Shown here: in pieces, positions 43,690 to 52,365 of the stretch
Layout: every line of letters begins with the position of its first letter
Numbering within the stretch: position 1 is the stretch's first letter
Assembly (NCBI GenBank): GCA_024330185.1
Contig: JANDLV010000010.1
Span: 28,139-92,138, forward strand
Length of the DNA: 64,000 nt
Origin: Candidatus Siliceabacter maunaloa
GTDB taxonomy: Bacteria; Actinomycetota; Thermoleophilia; Solirubrobacterales; Solirubrobacteraceae
Direction of reading: 5' to 3'
Program-made: the position numbers and the translations under genes
The notes under the pieces: model-generated
What the model saw: only the letters and a program-made list of their open reading frames with translations
What the model was told of the DNA's origin: nothing
The model's database searches: none

Positions 43690-45230
43690 GCCGGCACTCG
43701 TTCCTGCGTAACGCCGTCACCTCGTACGGCGAGCGCGGGCTGCTGTTGGGCAGCACCCTCCTGCTGACCCCGTTCCTCCTCGGCGGACTGGGCGTTGCGG
43801 GCTTCGGCACGTGGAGCGTGATGTTCACCGTCACGACCATCTTCACGATGCTGGAGGTCGGGTTCTCGGCCGGGATCACGCGCTTCGTGGCCGCCGCGCT
43901 GGGCCGCGAGGCCCCCGCCGACGCCGAGCGTGTCGCCCGGGCCGGCGTACTGCTCATGGCGCTCCTGGGCATCGTGGCTCTCGCGGTATCCGTGGCGATC
44001 GCGTTCGCCGCAGACGGTCTCGCAGCCGACGGCGACCGAGAGGCGTTTCGTGCGGGAATGATCGTGCTCGGCGCCGCCATGTTCATACGTCTGCCGTGCG
44101 TGGCCTACGGCGCCGCGCTGTTGGGACACCAGCGCTACGACCTCTACAGTGCCGCGCAGGCCGTGGTCACCGTCGGATTCGTCGTCGGGGCGGTGATAGC
44201 GATCGAGACCGGGGGCGGTCTGCGCTGGGTGGCGAGCGCCCAGGCGATTGCTCTGGTTGCCGGCGGCGTGCTCTTCGCCGTGTTGCTGCGGTGGGTCGCT
44301 CCGGCGGCTCGGCTACGCCCTGTGCGGTTGAGACCCGGGGAGCGGCTGCTGTCCTTCAGTTCCTACGCGCTGCTGGCCGACAGCGCCGTCTTCGTGGGCC
44401 AGCGCATGGACACTGTCGTGGTGGCGGCGTTCCGCGGGGCCGCCGCTGCAGCGCCGATCGCCGTGGCAGCCAAGCTGCAGAGCGGTCTGCAGGCGATGAC
44501 GCTCCCGATCCTCAACATGCTGCTGCCGATGGCCGCCGCCATGGAGTCGCGCGGTCACGGGGAGCATCTGGCGCATCGTCACATCCTGGCAACGCGGGTG
44601 ACCCTGCAGCTTACGTTGCCCATTGCGGGCGCCCTGGCGCTGTTCGCCGGCGATGTGACCGACCTGTGGCTGGGCGCCGATGCTCCAGCGAAGACCGCGA
44701 CGATCCTCGCCGTGCTGAGCCTGCAGACCATCTTCCTCTCGGCGGTGCCGGCGGAGAAGATCCTGATCGGCATCGGACGGGTTCGCCTGATCGGCACGCT
44801 CAACGTCGCCGAGGGGCTCGCCAACGTGGGACTGTCGATCGCCCTGGTGGCAGCCTACGGCGCGGTCGGCGCCGCCGCCGCGACGCTGATCACCAGTGCC
44901 CTGCTGGGTCCACTGAAGTGGCCGGCCGCGTGCCGAGCGCTCGGACGCCCGACAGTCGAGTTCCTGCGCGGGAGCGTCGGCGCGGCAGTGCTCGCCTCGT
45001 TCCCGGCGCTGGCGGCCATGGCGCTGATCCGCATGCTCCTGGAACCCGGCCATGGACGCCTCGCTGCCGGAGCGGTGGTAGGCCTCTCGCTCGCCGCAGC
45101 GGTCGGCCTCTACCAGGTGGGGGGGCCGCGGGCGCTGGGGCACATCCGTGGCAACCTGGCCGTGCCGAGGCCAGGCGATCCAGACGTGCAGGCCGTGGTC
45201 CGTACGCCAGACATCGGGGCGAGCGCTTAG
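43686..45230 (+). CDS. Wzx-type polysaccharide flippase (MOP superfamily)
   Basis: The product has 514 residues and about 14 TM helices. It begins RNAVTSYGERGLLLGSTLLLTPFLL and has the FGTWSVMFTVTTIFTMLEVGFSAGITRFVA block usual for polysaccharide-exporting MOP proteins. It would flip undecaprenyl-linked repeat units made by the three preceding GT2 enzymes. ATGA overlap with the upstream gene. It has its own partner polymerase (47280) and chain-length kinase (48671) on the opposite strand. Confidence 0.85.
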   Translation: MSRHSFLRNAVTSYGERGLLLGSTLLLTPFLLGGLGVAGFGTWSVMFTVTTIFTMLEVGFSAGITRFVAAALGREAPADAERVARAGVLLMALLGIVALAVSVAIAFAADGLAADGDREAFRAGMIVLGAAMFIRLPCVAYGAALLGHQRYDLYSAAQAVVTVGFVVGAVIAIETGGGLRWVASAQAIALVAGGVLFAVLLRWVAPAARLRPVRLRPGERLLSFSSYALLADSAVFVGQRMDTVVVAAFRGAAAAAPIAVAAKLQSGLQAMTLPILNMLLPMAAAMESRGHGEHLAHRHILATRVTLQLTLPIAGALALFAGDVTDLWLGADAPAKTATILAVLSLQTIFLSAVPAEKILIGIGRVRLIGTLNVAEGLANVGLSIALVAAYGAVGAAAATLITSALLGPLKWPAACRALGRPTVEFLRGSVGAAVLASFPALAAMALIRMLLEPGHGRLAAGAVVGLSLAAAVGLYQVGGPRALGHIRGNLAVPRPGDPDVQAVVRTPDIGASA

Positions 45231-45337
45231 TTGGTACCCATGGCCAGGCTGGGCAGCCGTCTGAACTGGACACCTGGCCGAGGGGCGAGCGCATCGCCTT
45301 CATCGGGGCCGGGTCGCCGGACGATGGAGAGCAGACC

Positions 45338-45446
45338 ATGCTCTCCCTTCGCCGCAGATCGCTCGCTTCGACCGTCTTGTGTGCCGCGCTGACACTCGCG
45401 GTGTGCACGTTCGGTCCGGCGCCCCGCCGATGCACTCGAGAAGGGA
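45338..45446 (+). other. Out-of-frame signal peptide of the following glycosidase
   Basis: ATG 45338 opens a frame coding for MLSLRRRSLASTVLCAALTL, then AVCTFGPAP, a clear Sec signal peptide. It is in a different frame from the enzyme. If one C is removed from CCCC at 45422-45425, the signal peptide joins ADALEKGVVTDLTWFPGEE and the mature enzyme without a stop. The gene is therefore frameshifted, a sequencing error is present, or the C4 run slips. Confidence 0.7.
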
Positions 45447-47264
45447 GTGGTGACAGACCTGACCTGGTTCCCGGGCGAGGAGGACAACGAGCGGACCGCG
45501 GGGCTGCTGGAAGACTCCGGGTCGAACTGGGTGCGCATGAGCGTCGGGTGGCGCGACTTCGAACCCCGGCCGGGCGTCTACAACCCGTGGTCGCTCGAGC
45601 ACTACGCGATCGAGTTCGCACGAGCGCGAGCCGCCGGACAGCGAATCCTCGTCATGGTGAGCGAATCGCCGTCGTGGGCGTCTGGAAGCACCGAACCGTA
45701 TGCGCCGCCGCGTGATCCTGCTGACTTCGCGCGTTTCGTGGAGTTCCTCGCCGAACGATACGGGGCGCAGATCGACGCCTACGAGGTATGGAACGAGCCG
45801 AACATCCAGCGATTCTGGACCACCGGACCGGACGCCTCCGAGTATGCCGCCCTGCTGCGGGCCGCCTACCCCGCTGTCAAGCGCGCGGACCCCACCGCCG
45901 AGGTCGTCTTCGCCGGCCCGTCGACCAACGACTACGCCTTCGTGGAGAAGGCGTACGCCGCCGGGGTCAAGGGCTCGTTCGACGTGATGGGCGCTCATCC
46001 GTACTCCTGTTACAGCCCCTTGCGCATCAACCGCACGGCGAACGGCCGCATCGACCGTGGCTCGTTCCTCGGCTACCGCGAGATCCGAGCCTCCATGCTC
46101 GCCCGAGGCGACGACAAGCCGATCTGGTTCACGGAGTTGGGATGGAGCACCACCACGAAGGCGTGCGGGGTGAGTACGACGGCACAGGCCGCGCACCTGA
46201 CCGACGCATACCGGCTGGCGCGAGAGGATCACTACGTGCACGTGGCACTTTGGTATGCGCTTCGCAACACGTCCACGGCCGCGGACGCCGATGACGTCGA
46301 ACCGCAGTTCGGCCTGCTGAACAGCGACTTCACCACCAAGCCCGCCTACGCCGCCTTCAAGGCGCTCGGGGCCACAGAGCAGGGGCCGCCAGACGAAACG
46401 GTCGATCCTGGCCCTGTAGCGGCGCCCGCCCCCGTGCCTGCGGCGCCCGTGCCCGTGCCCGCGGCGCCCGTGCCCGTGCCTGCGGCGCCCGTGCCCGTGC
46501 CTGCGGCGCCCGTGCCCGTGCCTGCGGCGCCCGTGCCCGTGCCTGCGGCGCCCGCTCCTGTCGCGGCCAACCGACCGGCCCCGGCTGCAGCCTCGCCCAC
46601 GTCACCATCGATCGCCTGCCCACGAAGTGACGCGTCGGGTTACCTGCATCCAGCCAAGATGCGGGTGCGTCGCGCGAGCGTGCTGGGCTCGGACCGCCGT
46701 CTCGACGTCGTTGCGCCGATCACCTCGCGCGCAAGCGGCCCAGTCCGGGTCACGTTCTCTGCGGACGGACGAAGCGACACCTCGAACGCCACGGTCACCT
46801 CGGGCGATGCGGAGCTGGGTCGGATTCGCCACCGCGAGCCGATCACCCGCGGCCAGGCTCGCCTGGGCACGGGGATCGTGACGATCCGGTATCTCGGTGA
46901 CGCAGGAACCCGTCCGCAAGAGGTCCGGCTCCGTGCCGCCTCGCGCCAGGCCGAGCTTGATGTCGAGCAGGCCGGCCTTGTCGGTGACCGGCTGTCCGCC
47001 TCGGGCAACGTGACCACCCACGCGCAGGGTGTCGTGCGTCTGCGACTCTCCTACCTCGACGACGAAGGACAGCCGCAGGTGTGGGACGCTCGCGCGCAAA
47101 TCGGAGAAGACGGTGCCTGGGCGCTTGATGACAGCGCAGTCCCAGAGGCGGCAGCTCGGTGCGGGGGCTACCTGTCGATCCTCTTCACCGGCTACCTCGA
47201 GCGGCGGGTGCGAGGGGAGATGCTCGCCTACGAGCTCCTCCCCGGCCAGACGCGTAGGCCATGA
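45447..47264 (+). CDS. Clan GH-A glycoside hydrolase with repeat linker and C-terminal surface module
   Basis: The product has 605 residues from the first in-frame GTG, the mature part of a secreted enzyme. A (beta/alpha)8 GH39/GH5-like barrel: acid/base Glu117 in YEVWNEPNIQRFW, nucleophile Glu230 in PIWFTELGW, with MVSESPSWASG and FDVMGAHPYSCYS loops. Then a linker of six APVPVPA-type repeats and a C-terminal module (about 410-605) starting HPAKMRVRRASVLGSDRRLD that matches the C-terminus of the galactose-oxidase-like protein. It lies inside the exopolysaccharide region and probably trims or degrades the polymer. The signal peptide is out of frame upstream. Confidence 0.8.
   Translation: MVTDLTWFPGEEDNERTAGLLEDSGSNWVRMSVGWRDFEPRPGVYNPWSLEHYAIEFARARAAGQRILVMVSESPSWASGSTEPYAPPRDPADFARFVEFLAERYGAQIDAYEVWNEPNIQRFWTTGPDASEYAALLRAAYPAVKRADPTAEVVFAGPSTNDYAFVEKAYAAGVKGSFDVMGAHPYSCYSPLRINRTANGRIDRGSFLGYREIRASMLARGDDKPIWFTELGWSTTTKACGVSTTAQAAHLTDAYRLAREDHYVHVALWYALRNTSTAADADDVEPQFGLLNSDFTTKPAYAAFKALGATEQGPPDETVDPGPVAAPAPVPAAPVPVPAAPVPVPAAPVPVPAAPVPVPAAPVPVPAAPAPVAANRPAPAAASPTSPSIACPRSDASGYLHPAKMRVRRASVLGSDRRLDVVAPITSRASGPVRVTFSADGRSDTSNATVTSGDAELGRIRHREPITRGQARLGTGIVTIRYLGDAGTRPQEVRLRAASRQAELDVEQAGLVGDRLSASGNVTTHAQGVVRLRLSYLDDEGQPQVWDARAQIGEDGAWALDDSAVPEAAARCGGYLSILFTGYLERRVRGEMLAYELLPGQTRRP
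46421..46546 (+). repeat. Six tandem 21-bp repeats coding the APVPVPA linker
   Basis: The unit GGCGCCCGTGCCCGTGCCTGC is present in five nearly identical copies (46442-46546) plus one degenerate copy (46421-46441). Copy-number change would alter linker length in steps of seven residues without shifting the frame. Confidence 0.9.
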
Positions 47265-47279
47265 GTCGACTCGCCGCCC

Positions 47280-48674
47280 TCACGATGCGGGTGGTGCCTT
47301 GACAGGCGGCGCCTCGGAGCGGTCAAGCCTGAGGAGGATCGTCGGCATGACCGCGAGCGCGAGGAGGACGATCTCGGTCCGCTCGCCGAAGAGGGCAACG
47401 TCGAGCTGGCCGTGAATCGCGAACGCGAGCAGCCCCGCGCCGACGCCCAATGAGATCGTGCGGCTGACCCGGGCCCGTGCGCGGGCGCCGTGGTAGGCGG
47501 CCCTCAAGGCGCTGAGATAGAACAGCAGGAAGGCCACGATCCCAAGCGTCCCCTGCTCGGCGAGGATGTTCAGGAACTGATTCTGCGCATGAGGTGGTAC
47601 CACGAGCTCGTCGTTGTGCAGAAGGCGTCGCTGTGAGCCGAAGGCAGGGATCGCCGGGAGCTCGCGGTATCCCGTCGCGAAGTTGTCGGGACCCACACCG
47701 ACCACTGGCCGCTCGCCGTAGAGCTCGAGCGCGGCACCCCAGATGTCCGTACGCAGCGTGACATCGTCGCCCGAGTCGGCGAGGAAGCGCTCCTGAAGTG
47801 CCGCCGGCGCGAGCACCGCGCCCACTGCGACGATGATGACGATCATCCCGACTGCCGCTCGCGGGCGCAGCAGCGCCAGCCACATGAGAAGCCCCAGCGC
47901 GAGGCCGACGATCGCACCTCGCGTATAGGAGAACGCGAGGGCGGGCAGCGCCAGCGCCAGCGCCAGGCCGGCCAGTAGCCGCAGGCGCGATGCCAAGGCC
48001 GGGCTCAGGAGGACCGTGATCGCCAAGGGCGCCAGCAGGGCGATGAATGCCGCAAACTGGTTTGGGTGACCGAACCCACCGCTGACACGGTTGATCACCT
48101 CTCCCTCGGAGACGAAGCTGATGTAGGTGAACTCTCCGCTGACGCGCTGGATGAGCCCGTGGATCCCCGCAAGCCCGAGCGCGGCGATCATTCCTCCCAT
48201 GACCACGGTGACCTGCCGACGTGTGTGGCAGATCTGCAAGGTGGCGAGCATGAAGGCGACGGCGACAGCCAGCCAGGAGAGGTCCGCCAAGGAGTCCGAG
48301 GGTTCGATGGCTTGAAGCACCGAGACCCCCGATACCGCAAGGAGCGCGATGATCGCGACCGCGGCACCCGGAAGGCGTCCGGCCCTGGCATCGGTCAGCG
48401 CGCCATAGAGGAGCAGTCCCAACGCGAGAGCGGGGAGCAGGATCAGCAGTGGCTGCCCGCCGCCCACCTGAATCGGGGCGAGAGGAACGAGGGCGAGTGC
48501 CACCGCGAGCCCGTACTCCGGCCGGCGAAGGGTCGCGACCAGCGCAAGGCCGCCTACGACCATGGCGGGCAGCACCGCTGGGCCCACCGCGTAGGCGGTA
48601 TACGGGTAAGACAAGCAGAGGGCGAACGCGCCGATGAGGCAGGTCGCCTCCACCCAGTTGCGCTGCGCGATCAC
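47280..48674 (-). CDS. O-antigen ligase/Wzy-like polymerase
   Basis: The product has 464 residues, about 12 TM helices and the Wzy_C/WaaL landmarks: RVSGGFGHPNQFAAFIALLAPLAI, FSYTRGAIVGLALGLLMWL and a large outer loop with PVVGVGPDNFATGYRELPA and PPHAQNQFLNILAEQGTLG (the catalytic-type His-x-x-x-N region). It would polymerise or ligate the exported repeat units. GTG 48674 overlaps the stop of the kinase gene (GTGA), so it is translated with it. It converges on the glycosidase with 15 bp between stops. Confidence 0.85.
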   Translation of the reverse strand: MIAQRNWVEATCLIGAFALCLSYPYTAYAVGPAVLPAMVVGGLALVATLRRPEYGLAVALALVPLAPIQVGGGQPLLILLPALALGLLLYGALTDARAGRLPGAAVAIIALLAVSGVSVLQAIEPSDSLADLSWLAVAVAFMLATLQICHTRRQVTVVMGGMIAALGLAGIHGLIQRVSGEFTYISFVSEGEVINRVSGGFGHPNQFAAFIALLAPLAITVLLSPALASRLRLLAGLALALALPALAFSYTRGAIVGLALGLLMWLALLRPRAAVGMIVIIVAVGAVLAPAALQERFLADSGDDVTLRTDIWGAALELYGERPVVGVGPDNFATGYRELPAIPAFGSQRRLLHNDELVVPPHAQNQFLNILAEQGTLGIVAFLLFYLSALRAAYHGARARARVSRTISLGVGAGLLAFAIHGQLDVALFGERTEIVLLALAVMPTILLRLDRSEAPPVKAPPAS

Positions 48675-50062
48675 CGGCTGTCGCCGTCGGTGCCTCTCGC
48701 CGGCGCCTCAACGGTACGCGGAGGGCGCGCGGCTGCCGCGTAGTAGCCGTACTCCCGTGATGTCCGGCTCTTCGCTCGGTTCAAGATCACCCCGAGCACG
48801 GGAGCCCTTGTCTTCTCGGTCTGATGCAGGCCGGCTCGTGCGTGGGAGAGCTTGGTCCTGGCGTCGATCACGTACAGCGTGCCATCGACATACGAGAGCG
48901 CCAGCGTCGCGTCCGCCCCGATGGAGATCGGTGACGTGTCGATCAGGACACGGTCATATTCGCCGCGCAGATGCTCGATGAGGTCGGCCATGCGACCGCA
49001 ACGAAGCAGCACCGTCGGATTGGGCTTCACCGGACCGGCCCACAGGACATCGAGGCCCCATATGTCGGGGTGGGCCCTGATCACCTCGTGTCTCTCGCAC
49101 TCACCCGCGAGGTAGCTCGACAGACCTGGGCCCGAGGGCGACGCGTTGGCTCCGAGGATGGTGCTGCCGAGGCCGGGGCGCCGCAGATCAGCCTCCACCA
49201 CGATCACTCGCTCCGCATCGGCCACGGACATGATCGCGAAGTTCGCACAGGTCGTGCTCTTGCCCTCGGAAGAGCTGCCGCTCGTGATACCGAGCACACG
49301 GAGGGTGTGGCCTACGGATAGGTCGAGGTTTGCCTTGAGCAGTCGAAACTCGTCGACCACGTCCGGGCTGGCCATCGCGCGGTTGCTGCGAAGCACCGGC
49401 ACGCGGGCGACCACCGGGTGCCCGAGCAGTTCCGTCTCCACTTCGCCGAGCGCGATCCGATCATCGAGTCGGTCGCGCAACAGCACCAGCCCGAGCGCCA
49501 TGACAAGCGCGAGCAGCGTTCCCACCCCGATGTACAGCGGCGGATTGGGCTTGGCCGGGCTGATCGGCAGGGCCGCGTACTCGCTCACCGCGACCTGTGC
49601 GGGCGCGGCACCACGCGCGAAGTCGCTCTCGACGCGCTGGACGACCACGTCGGTATAGAGGTTGGCCAGGAGCTGGGCGCTTCGGGGACGGCCGGTCTCG
49701 GCGGTGATCTCGAGGAGCTCGGTTCGCTCGACCGGAGCAACGGACACCATCTCCGCCACCTCCTCGCGCTGGAGCCCGGAGCCGAAGACGCGTTCCACGG
49801 GCTGCACTCTCTCCGCGGTCACCTCGGCCACATTCGGGTTGCTCGCCAGCCGCGCATAGGTGCGCGCAAGCTGCTCGCCCACGTTGGGCCCGAATGCCAA
49901 TGCTTCCTCGTCGGTCACTCCTACGAACATGGTGGTCGTTGCCCGGTAGCTCTTGGGAAGCTCGAGCGTCACGACGACGACCGCGGCCACGAGCACCGTG
50001 GCGACGGCCGTGAAGAGCAGCCGTCGCTTCCAGAGGGTTGCGAAGAGGTATTCGAAGGTCAT
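48671..50062 (-). CDS. Wzc/CpsD-like polysaccharide co-polymerase and tyrosine kinase
   Basis: The product has 463 residues. N-terminal Wzz domain with TM (LLFTAVATVLVAAVVVVTL), a periplasmic part (YRATTTMFVGVTDEEAL - ERTELLEITAETGRP) and a second TM (PLYIGVGTLLALVMALGLVLL). The cytoplasmic BY-kinase domain has Walker A GSSSEGKSTTCANFA, Walker A' VIVVEADLRRPGL and Walker B VLIDTSPI. The tail has a small Tyr cluster (REYGYY). It sets polymer length for the polymerase encoded downstream. ATG 50062 is chosen from the family N-terminus. The 287 bp upstream contain an octamer repeat array. Confidence 0.88.
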   Translation of the reverse strand: MTFEYLFATLWKRRLLFTAVATVLVAAVVVVTLELPKSYRATTTMFVGVTDEEALAFGPNVGEQLARTYARLASNPNVAEVTAERVQPVERVFGSGLQREEVAEMVSVAPVERTELLEITAETGRPRSAQLLANLYTDVVVQRVESDFARGAAPAQVAVSEYAALPISPAKPNPPLYIGVGTLLALVMALGLVLLRDRLDDRIALGEVETELLGHPVVARVPVLRSNRAMASPDVVDEFRLLKANLDLSVGHTLRVLGITSGSSSEGKSTTCANFAIMSVADAERVIVVEADLRRPGLGSTILGANASPSGPGLSSYLAGECERHEVIRAHPDIWGLDVLWAGPVKPNPTVLLRCGRMADLIEHLRGEYDRVLIDTSPISIGADATLALSYVDGTLYVIDARTKLSHARAGLHQTEKTRAPVLGVILNRAKSRTSREYGYYAAAARPPRTVEAPARGTDGDSR

Positions 50063-50285
50063 CGTCGATCTGCCTGCGTGCGTGAACGCGCCGCATGGTA
50101 GGCCAACACGCCTGAGCAGGGCCGATCTACGCGACGCCGACCACCCACTAGATCCCCTCGCCGGTGTCGGCCGGTCGAGGCCGACGACCGCGGCGGACTG
50201 GCGATCCGACGACGCCGCGCGGAGCACCCCGGCGTACACGCGAAAGCGTTCGGGGCCCGGCTGACCTCATGGAGGCGCCGCGGCC

Positions 50286-50341
50286 GACCGATAGACCGAT
50301 AGACCGATAGACCGATAGACCGATAGACCGATAGACCGATA
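50286..50341. repeat. Seven tandem 8-bp repeats (GACCGATA) upstream of a membrane protein gene
   Basis: Seven perfect copies end 8 bases before the ATG at 50350. Each copy carries CGATAG, which resembles a -10 hexamer, so copy number could alter promoter strength or leader length. Such octamer arrays are prone to slippage. The rest of the 50063-50285 gap shows no gene. Confidence 0.93.
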
Positions 50342-50349
50342 GACAGCGC

Positions 50350-51102
50350 ATGGCCGTTCACAGTCCCGTTACATTTCGTCGCTTGCTGCGGGCACCCGGG
50401 ACGGGGGGAGCGGTCCGGGCTCTCGTCGAGGGCCGGGCTTCGCGGCTGTTCAAGGGCCTGCTGGCCTTCTCGGTCGCGTGGCTGGCCGTCGTGGTCGCGC
50501 TCGCCGTGCTCGTACCCGACACGCGGTTGTCCCTGCGTGACGAGGGTGGCTTCGTCGAGCAGGCGTCGTGGATGCTCCACAGCGGCGCGCTGATCGTCGC
50601 GACCGCGGTGCTCTGGTCAGCGCGTGCGCGCCGGACCGACTTGGACTGGCTGCTCATCCCGCTGATCCTTCTCGGTCTGGCATCGGAGCTGAGCGCCTTC
50701 GAGCGCCTCTTCGGCGGCGTCACGCTCGGCCCCGTGTTCATCGACGCCCCGCACGATCTCGTAACGCTGCTTGTCGTCGAAGCGGTGAACGGCCGGCCGG
50801 TCGCCGTCACGCTCGTAGTCGTCGCACTGGCGATCGCAGGCGGGCTGGTCGCCCACGCGCTCCGAGAGGAGCGTCTCCTTCGCCTCATCCGTGCGCTCAG
50901 CGGTCACGCTGCCCTGCCGTTCGCGCTCATCGCCCTGGCCTTCGTGGTGACCGCCTTCTCGCTCGACGCGATCACCGCCTCGACCGGGACGTTCGGCATC
51001 GTGCTCGGCGTTCCCGAGGAGTCGCTCGAGATGCTGGCTGCGCTCGCGCTGTTGCTCGGGGCGGGGTCGCGATGGCGTGAGGTGCGGGCTGCGGCTGAGT
51101 AA
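50350..51102 (+). CDS. Integral membrane protein of unknown function
   Basis: The product has 250 residues with six or seven TM helices (LLAFSVAWLAVVVALAVLV, WLLIPLILLGLASELSAFERL, VAVTLVVVALAIAGGLVAHAL, ALPFALIALAFVVTAFSLDAI). The segments FIDAPHDLVTLLVVEAVN and FGIVLGVPEESLEMLAAL are rich in conserved-looking polar residues within the membrane. No family is recognised. It sits inside the exopolysaccharide region directly behind the octamer repeat. Confidence 0.65.
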   Translation: MAVHSPVTFRRLLRAPGTGGAVRALVEGRASRLFKGLLAFSVAWLAVVVALAVLVPDTRLSLRDEGGFVEQASWMLHSGALIVATAVLWSARARRTDLDWLLIPLILLGLASELSAFERLFGGVTLGPVFIDAPHDLVTLLVVEAVNGRPVAVTLVVVALAIAGGLVAHALREERLLRLIRALSGHAALPFALIALAFVVTAFSLDAITASTGTFGIVLGVPEESLEMLAALALLLGAGSRWREVRAAAE

Positions 51103-51156
51103 GCCGTGGTACCCGTGGCGTAGGAGCCTGCGTGGAGGTCTGACAGGATTCGCCGG

Positions 51157-52353
51157 ATGCCACAACCGGATCGCACGCTGCCGACGGCGATCATCCTGCA
51201 TCCAAACGACGGCGCGCTCACCATGGCGCGTGTGCTCGCGGCCAGGGGCGTACGGGTCCACGCGCTCGCGGACGGCGCCGTCGGGCGGGCCTTCGCCACG
51301 AGCCGTGCCGTCACGGGCCACCGGCTCGCTGACCTGCCGGACGGCGGGGACGCATGGATCGCTCGACTGGAGAGCATCGCCGGCGACGGGCCCGGCGTGC
51401 TGCTCAGCGGCTCCGATCACGCCACGCGGTTCCTCTTCACCCACCGTCGGCGCATACCGGCGAGCCTGCGTTCCTTCGAGGCCGGCGACGGTCCGCATGC
51501 GTGCGTGATGGACAAGTCGTCCCTCTACGCGATCGCGGAGTCCGCCGGCGTGCGAGCGCCGCGCACGCAGCGCGCCAGGACCGAGCAGGAGCTTCACGAC
51601 GCCGCGGAGCAGGTCACCTACCCATGCGTACTCAAGCCGGCCAACATCCACTACGGCGAGATCGTCGGCCAGAAGACCAAGCGCGTCGATCGACCCGCCG
51701 ACGTCCTGGAGCACGGAGCCCGGGCAGTGCGCACGGGTCTCGAGATGCTGCTCAGCGAGCTCGTTCCCGGCCCGGAGAGCAACCTCGAGGGGGCGGTCAC
51801 CGTCCGCTTGGCCGACGGCTCCTACCCGCTCGCCTACGGCCGGCGCAAGCTGCGCCAGTGGCCGCTGGACTACGGCGCGGCCGCGCTGATGGTCGCCGAG
51901 GAGGTCCCGGAGACGATGGGGCTCGCGCACATCCTCCTCGATGCCTGTGGCTTCATCGGCATCTCGTCCCTGGAGACCAAGCGCCATGCCGTGACCGGGG
52001 AGGTGGTGCTGATCGAGATCAACGTGCGTCTCCCGCAGAGCTTCGGTCTCAGCAAGGCCTGCGAGGTCGATGGCCCGTGGCGGGTCTATGCGGCGCTGGC
52101 CGGTCTTACGCTCGACCCTCAGCCGTCGCCGCGCATCGGGCGCAAGGTCGTCGTGCCGCCGTTGGAGCGACGTGCGGCGACGGCGCGGATCAGGCGGGGG
52201 GAGCTGACCCGGCGCGCGGCCCTGGGCAGCTACCGCGGCGTGCGCTCGGTCGGCTTGCTCAACCCCAGCGACCCCCTCCCGGCCCTCGCGTTCGCGGCGG
52301 CGGGTGCCCGGCAGCGTCTGTCTGCGCTGCGCGGGCGCAGCGCAGCCCCCTGA
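51157..52353 (+). CDS. ATP-grasp ligase-like protein
   Basis: The product has 398 residues, with ATP-grasp fold landmarks: an N-terminal Rossmann-like part (TAIILHPNDGALTMARVLAARGVRVHAL), LLSGSDHATRFLF, MDKSSLYAIAESAGVRAPRT, the ATP-binding YPCVLKPANIHYGEIVG, LLSELVPGPESNLEGAV and the metal-binding IEINVRLPQSFGLSKA. Similar proteins in glycan clusters join amino acids or other carboxylates to sugars. The substrate is unknown. A CAGGAT hexamer 7 bases before the ATG may be the -10. Confidence 0.78.
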   Translation: MPQPDRTLPTAIILHPNDGALTMARVLAARGVRVHALADGAVGRAFATSRAVTGHRLADLPDGGDAWIARLESIAGDGPGVLLSGSDHATRFLFTHRRRIPASLRSFEAGDGPHACVMDKSSLYAIAESAGVRAPRTQRARTEQELHDAAEQVTYPCVLKPANIHYGEIVGQKTKRVDRPADVLEHGARAVRTGLEMLLSELVPGPESNLEGAVTVRLADGSYPLAYGRRKLRQWPLDYGAAALMVAEEVPETMGLAHILLDACGFIGISSLETKRHAVTGEVVLIEINVRLPQSFGLSKACEVDGPWRVYAALAGLTLDPQPSPRIGRKVVVPPLERRAATARIRRGELTRRAALGSYRGVRSVGLLNPSDPLPALAFAAAGARQRLSALRGRSAAP

Positions 52354-52365
52354 GCGACCGCCGGC

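Noticed and set aside
46346..46623. Gly/Ala-rich antisense frames over the APVPVPA repeats
   Set aside because: They are complements of the Pro-rich repeat and have no start signals.
50286..50341. CRISPR-like array
   Set aside because: The repeats are 8 bp and contiguous with no spacers, and no cas genes are near.
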